From Promicromonospora umidemergens (GTDB taxonomy: Bacteria > Actinomycetota > Actinomycetes > Actinomycetales > Cellulomonadaceae), in the NCBI RefSeq assembly GCF_024171995.1, contig NZ_JAMTCT010000015.1, positions 1-64,000 of the forward strand: a stretch of DNA of 64,000 nt. The letters are read 5' to 3'. Below are positions 62,185 to 64,000 of this stretch, piece by piece. Below the pieces are notes generated by a model. It was not told the origin of the DNA. It saw nothing but the letters and a program-made list of their open reading frames with translations, and searched no databases. Position 1 is the stretch's first letter. Every line of letters begins with the position of its first letter. The translations under genes and the position numbers were made by a program.

Positions 62185-62819
62185 GGGCGCCCGATAGACA
62201 TGAGGTGCACGTCCGTGCCTCCCATGCGCAGCGCGGCTGCCCTGTCTGCCTCGGTCAGCGTCTTCTGGTCGAACTCAGGATTGAGCCGCACTTCCCGTTC
62301 CAGGACCAGACGCAGCAAGGTGGCGTCCAGGTCGGCACGCGGTATGTCGGCGACGGTGTGCCGCAGCCGCGCAAGGCCGACCCAGGAACCTGGCGTGGCA
62401 GCCAGTGCGGCGTACGCGGCACGGATCCGACCTATGATGTCGACGGCGGGCACGGTCGGCTCGTCATCCAGGGCGAAGATGTCCGCGACACGCAGATCGG
62501 ATCGCGCCATGAAGGCTGCGAACCGGCGGGTCAGCGCGTATTGCAGCCGCGTGGGTTTCGACGCACGCTCCGGAGCGGGGCTGCCCAGCTCTTCCCCACA
62601 GCGCCGCCAACCCTCGTCCGTGAGCTCGTGCATCCACGCCCGGTACCGGCCCGTCTGCCACGCCCTGATGTAGCCCAGGTCGACCAAGCGCTCCCGCGCC
62701 CTCTTCTCGATCGTGATACCCAGCTCATCTGCTAGCCCAGCGTTGGACACCTCCCGGGTCAGCGTCATCAGCGCGAGCAGCGCCGACCGTTCCGGCAGGT
62801 TCAGCTGGGTGTCCGACAT
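62181..62819 (-). CDS. Winged-helix-like protein, first gene of the AIPR operon
   Basis: 212 residues from ATG 62819 (frame open to 62957). MSDTQLNLPERSALLALMTL, then SNAGLADELGITIEKRARE and LVDLGYIRAW: a winged helix. The C-terminal half (VGLARLRHTVADIPRADLD, then LRLVLEREVRLNPEFDQ) is a second small domain. It could be a sensor, regulator or DNA-binding subunit. Confidence 0.65.
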   Translation of the reverse strand: MSDTQLNLPERSALLALMTLTREVSNAGLADELGITIEKRARERLVDLGYIRAWQTGRYRAWMHELTDEGWRRCGEELGSPAPERASKPTRLQYALTRRFAAFMARSDLRVADIFALDDEPTVPAVDIIGRIRAAYAALAATPGSWVGLARLRHTVADIPRADLDATLLRLVLEREVRLNPEFDQKTLTEADRAAALRMGGTDVHLMSIGRP

Positions 62820-62984
62820 GGCGCAAACGTACCTGGATTCCGACTTGACGGGCAGTGTCGTCGCAGGCCACGGCGCAAAACTCACCCGCCTGGTGAGTCT
62901 GGGGCCGGGTGTGGAGCTCCGCTTCACCAGATTGCCCTCTTCGAAGTGCCCCGACACTCCAGTGAGTGACCAGCTCAGCCCTAG

Positions 62985-63242
62985 TCACTGTGGCGTCCCG
63001 AGGCTCCCTGAAGGGAGCCACTCGACGTCCCAGCCATCCTCGGTCACGGCGAGCTCGAATTCGCTCATGCCCATGAACCACCAGTCACCGATCGTGGTCA
63101 GAGAGCCAGCCTGACCCTCGCAGATGATCGCGATGATCGCGCCGCTCTCGTCCGCTTCGGCAACGACGAACTTGCCCATGTACGGGCCAGCAGTGAAACG
63201 GGCGTCGCGTCGACTCGTCGAGCTCACCGTAGGGATCGACAT
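62985..63242 (-). CDS. Small immunity-like protein
   Basis: 85 residues from ATG 63242 (in-frame start at 63275 possible): GKFVVAEADESGAIIAIICE, then TTIGDWWFMGMSEFELAV. It begins four bases after the next gene ends. Function unknown. Confidence 0.5.
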   Translation of the reverse strand: MSIPTVSSTSRRDARFTAGPYMGKFVVAEADESGAIIAIICEGQAGSLTTIGDWWFMGMSEFELAVTEDGWDVEWLPSGSLGTPQ

Positions 63243-63246
63243 GCGC

Positions 63247-63669
63247 CTACCGCTCCACGTTCTGCGCGGCGGCACCCTGACCGATCACACCGTCGCGAAA
63301 CGCCTGGAAGTCCGCCCACCCGTCTCTGCCGCCTTCCTCGATGAACTCGCCAGACGAGCAGTCGAGCGCACTGCACCCGAGGACGTGCGCGGTCTCGCGG
63401 ACCACCTGGACGACATCGTCGCCACCACCGCGCACGTGCAGCATGATCGACCGGACCGGGTCCTCGCTGCCGATGTTGAACTCGATCGACCAGCCCGACC
63501 GCTCGAGGTCGCCCCACGTCGGGTCACTCAGGTCCAGGTCCGCGAACGCAGCCTGCAACCGGCTGAGAACCTCGGCGACCGAACCGATTGGTAGTGGCTC
63601 GTAGTCGCGTGGGATCTCCTCGATCGTGGTCTCGGGCGGTGCGTTGAACAGGCTGATGTCCCAGCTCAT
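63247..63669 (-). CDS. Small immunity-like protein
   Basis: 140 residues from ATG 63669: MSWDISLFNAPPETTIEEIP, then PTWGDLERSGWSIEFNIGSE and IMLHVRGGGDDVVQVVRETA. Typical size and composition of polymorphic-toxin immunity proteins; family not certain. Confidence 0.55.
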   Translation of the reverse strand: MSWDISLFNAPPETTIEEIPRDYEPLPIGSVAEVLSRLQAAFADLDLSDPTWGDLERSGWSIEFNIGSEDPVRSIMLHVRGGGDDVVQVVRETAHVLGCSALDCSSGEFIEEGGRDGWADFQAFRDGVIGQGAAAQNVER

Positions 63670-63839
63670 CGTGCGGCTCCTTCTCGACGTCTCGCAACGA
63701 CACGCACCGTAGCGGTACCCGCCGACATTCCCGCTGAAGTCGACGTCGGCAAGCATGAGGTTCGCCTCCACCGTGAACACGCTCTGTGGCGCGACGCGGA
63801 GGGTGTCGAGGCAGGTCTCGGAGTCGCTGCCGATGGTGA

Positions 63840-64000
63840 TCAGACGCAGTCCCAGGTGATGCGGCCTTCGAGTGTGTCGTGAGAGAGGAAGACGTAGGCG
63901 GTGCCGCCGCCGAAGTTCAGGGCGTACGGGTCATCGTCGGTTCCTTCGGCGCCGTCGAGCTGGAGGAAGAACCGCCACGACAGGCCGGGCGGGACCGAGG
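63840..64000 (-). CDS. C-terminus of a DUF1963/YwqG-like protein (cut by window edge)
   Basis: Reading from the window end: WRFFLQLDGAEGTDDDPYAL, then NFGGGTAYVFLSHDTLEGRI, ending TWDCV. Pattern fits YwqG-like immunity proteins. Only the last 53 residues are present. Confidence 0.5.
   Translation of the reverse strand, partial: SVPPGLSWRFFLQLDGAEGTDDDPYALNFGGGTAYVFLSHDTLEGRITWDCV

Noticed and set aside
1-64000. tRNA genes or attachment sites for the integrase remnants
   Set aside because: No TPsiC-type GGTTCGAATCC-like arm with matching acceptor stem was found by eye.

Overview
High-GC actinobacterial chromosome or integrated-element sequence. The evidence is strong G/C third-position bias, GTG starts, 4-nt ATGA/GTGA gene overlaps, DUF5753/XRE regulators, an FxLD-type methyltransferase and a type VII-like polymorphic toxin. 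A filamentous actinomycete (Streptomyces/Pseudonocardia-like) is likely, but the genus cannot be fixed from this window. No rRNA, tRNA, CRISPR array or housekeeping operon was seen. It reads as a defence, conflict and mobile-element island.

Layout. (a) 1-3.2 kb: an IS3-like end cutting a GIY-YIG gene, a frameshifted membrane-protein gene, a SIR2-like DUF4917 gene and an EVE/PUA-like gene. (b) 3.2-16.2 kb, minus strand: a complete type 1 BREX operon, brxA-brxB-brxC-pglX-pglZ-brxL. The first five genes are coupled by overlaps. BrxL ends in what looks like an MIT_C (PLD-like) domain rather than a Lon protease domain. (c) 16.2-21.2 kb: remnants of a conjugative or regulatory module (MobF relaxase head, XRE gene with an internal TGA), small membrane and lipoprotein genes, and a membrane-tethered Mrr-like nuclease. 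(d) 21.2-29.1 kb: a PD-(D/E)XK protein with a downstream membrane protein, an ankyrin protein, and an overlapping UDG-like/2H-phosphoesterase pair. (e) 29.6-36.7 kb, plus strand: a DUF6879/XRE-DUF5753 cassette, a HAD hydrolase, a HicA-like pair, three GNAT acetyltransferases and an FxLD-type methyltransferase whose 3' end runs into an HNH-endonuclease fragment. (f) 36.7-49.1 kb: IS21 and ISAs1 debris, then a polymorphic toxin (T7SS-signal, transmembrane, HINT, HNH-like tip) with its immunity gene, and a series of small immunity-like genes including a CdiI-type gene. (g) 49.1-52.6 kb: a mosaic in which an orphan copy of the toxin tip plus immunity gene and a partial copy of the methyltransferase lie between two direct copies of an excisionase/integrase remnant. 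(h) 52.6-56.8 kb: assorted genes, an array of three imperfect palindromes about 100 bp apart, a pRiA4b ORF-3 family gene and a collapsed toxin-antitoxin pair. (i) 56.9-62.8 kb, minus strand: a wHTH gene, a dual-ATPase HerA-like gene, an AIPR nuclease gene and a 47-aa Trp/Lys repeat protein, a plausible multi-gene defence system. (j) 62.9-64 kb: more small immunity-like genes.

How it fits together: BREX is the one complete, recognisable phage-defence system. Around it lie stand-alone nucleases and SIR2/EVE-type genes typical of defence islands. The right half is a toxin/immunity locus diversified by duplication and IS/integrase activity. The best candidate for an under-described system is the wHTH/HerA/AIPR operon (with the GLWG-repeat small protein). 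The most unusual non-coding signal is the palindrome array at 53.9-54.2 kb.
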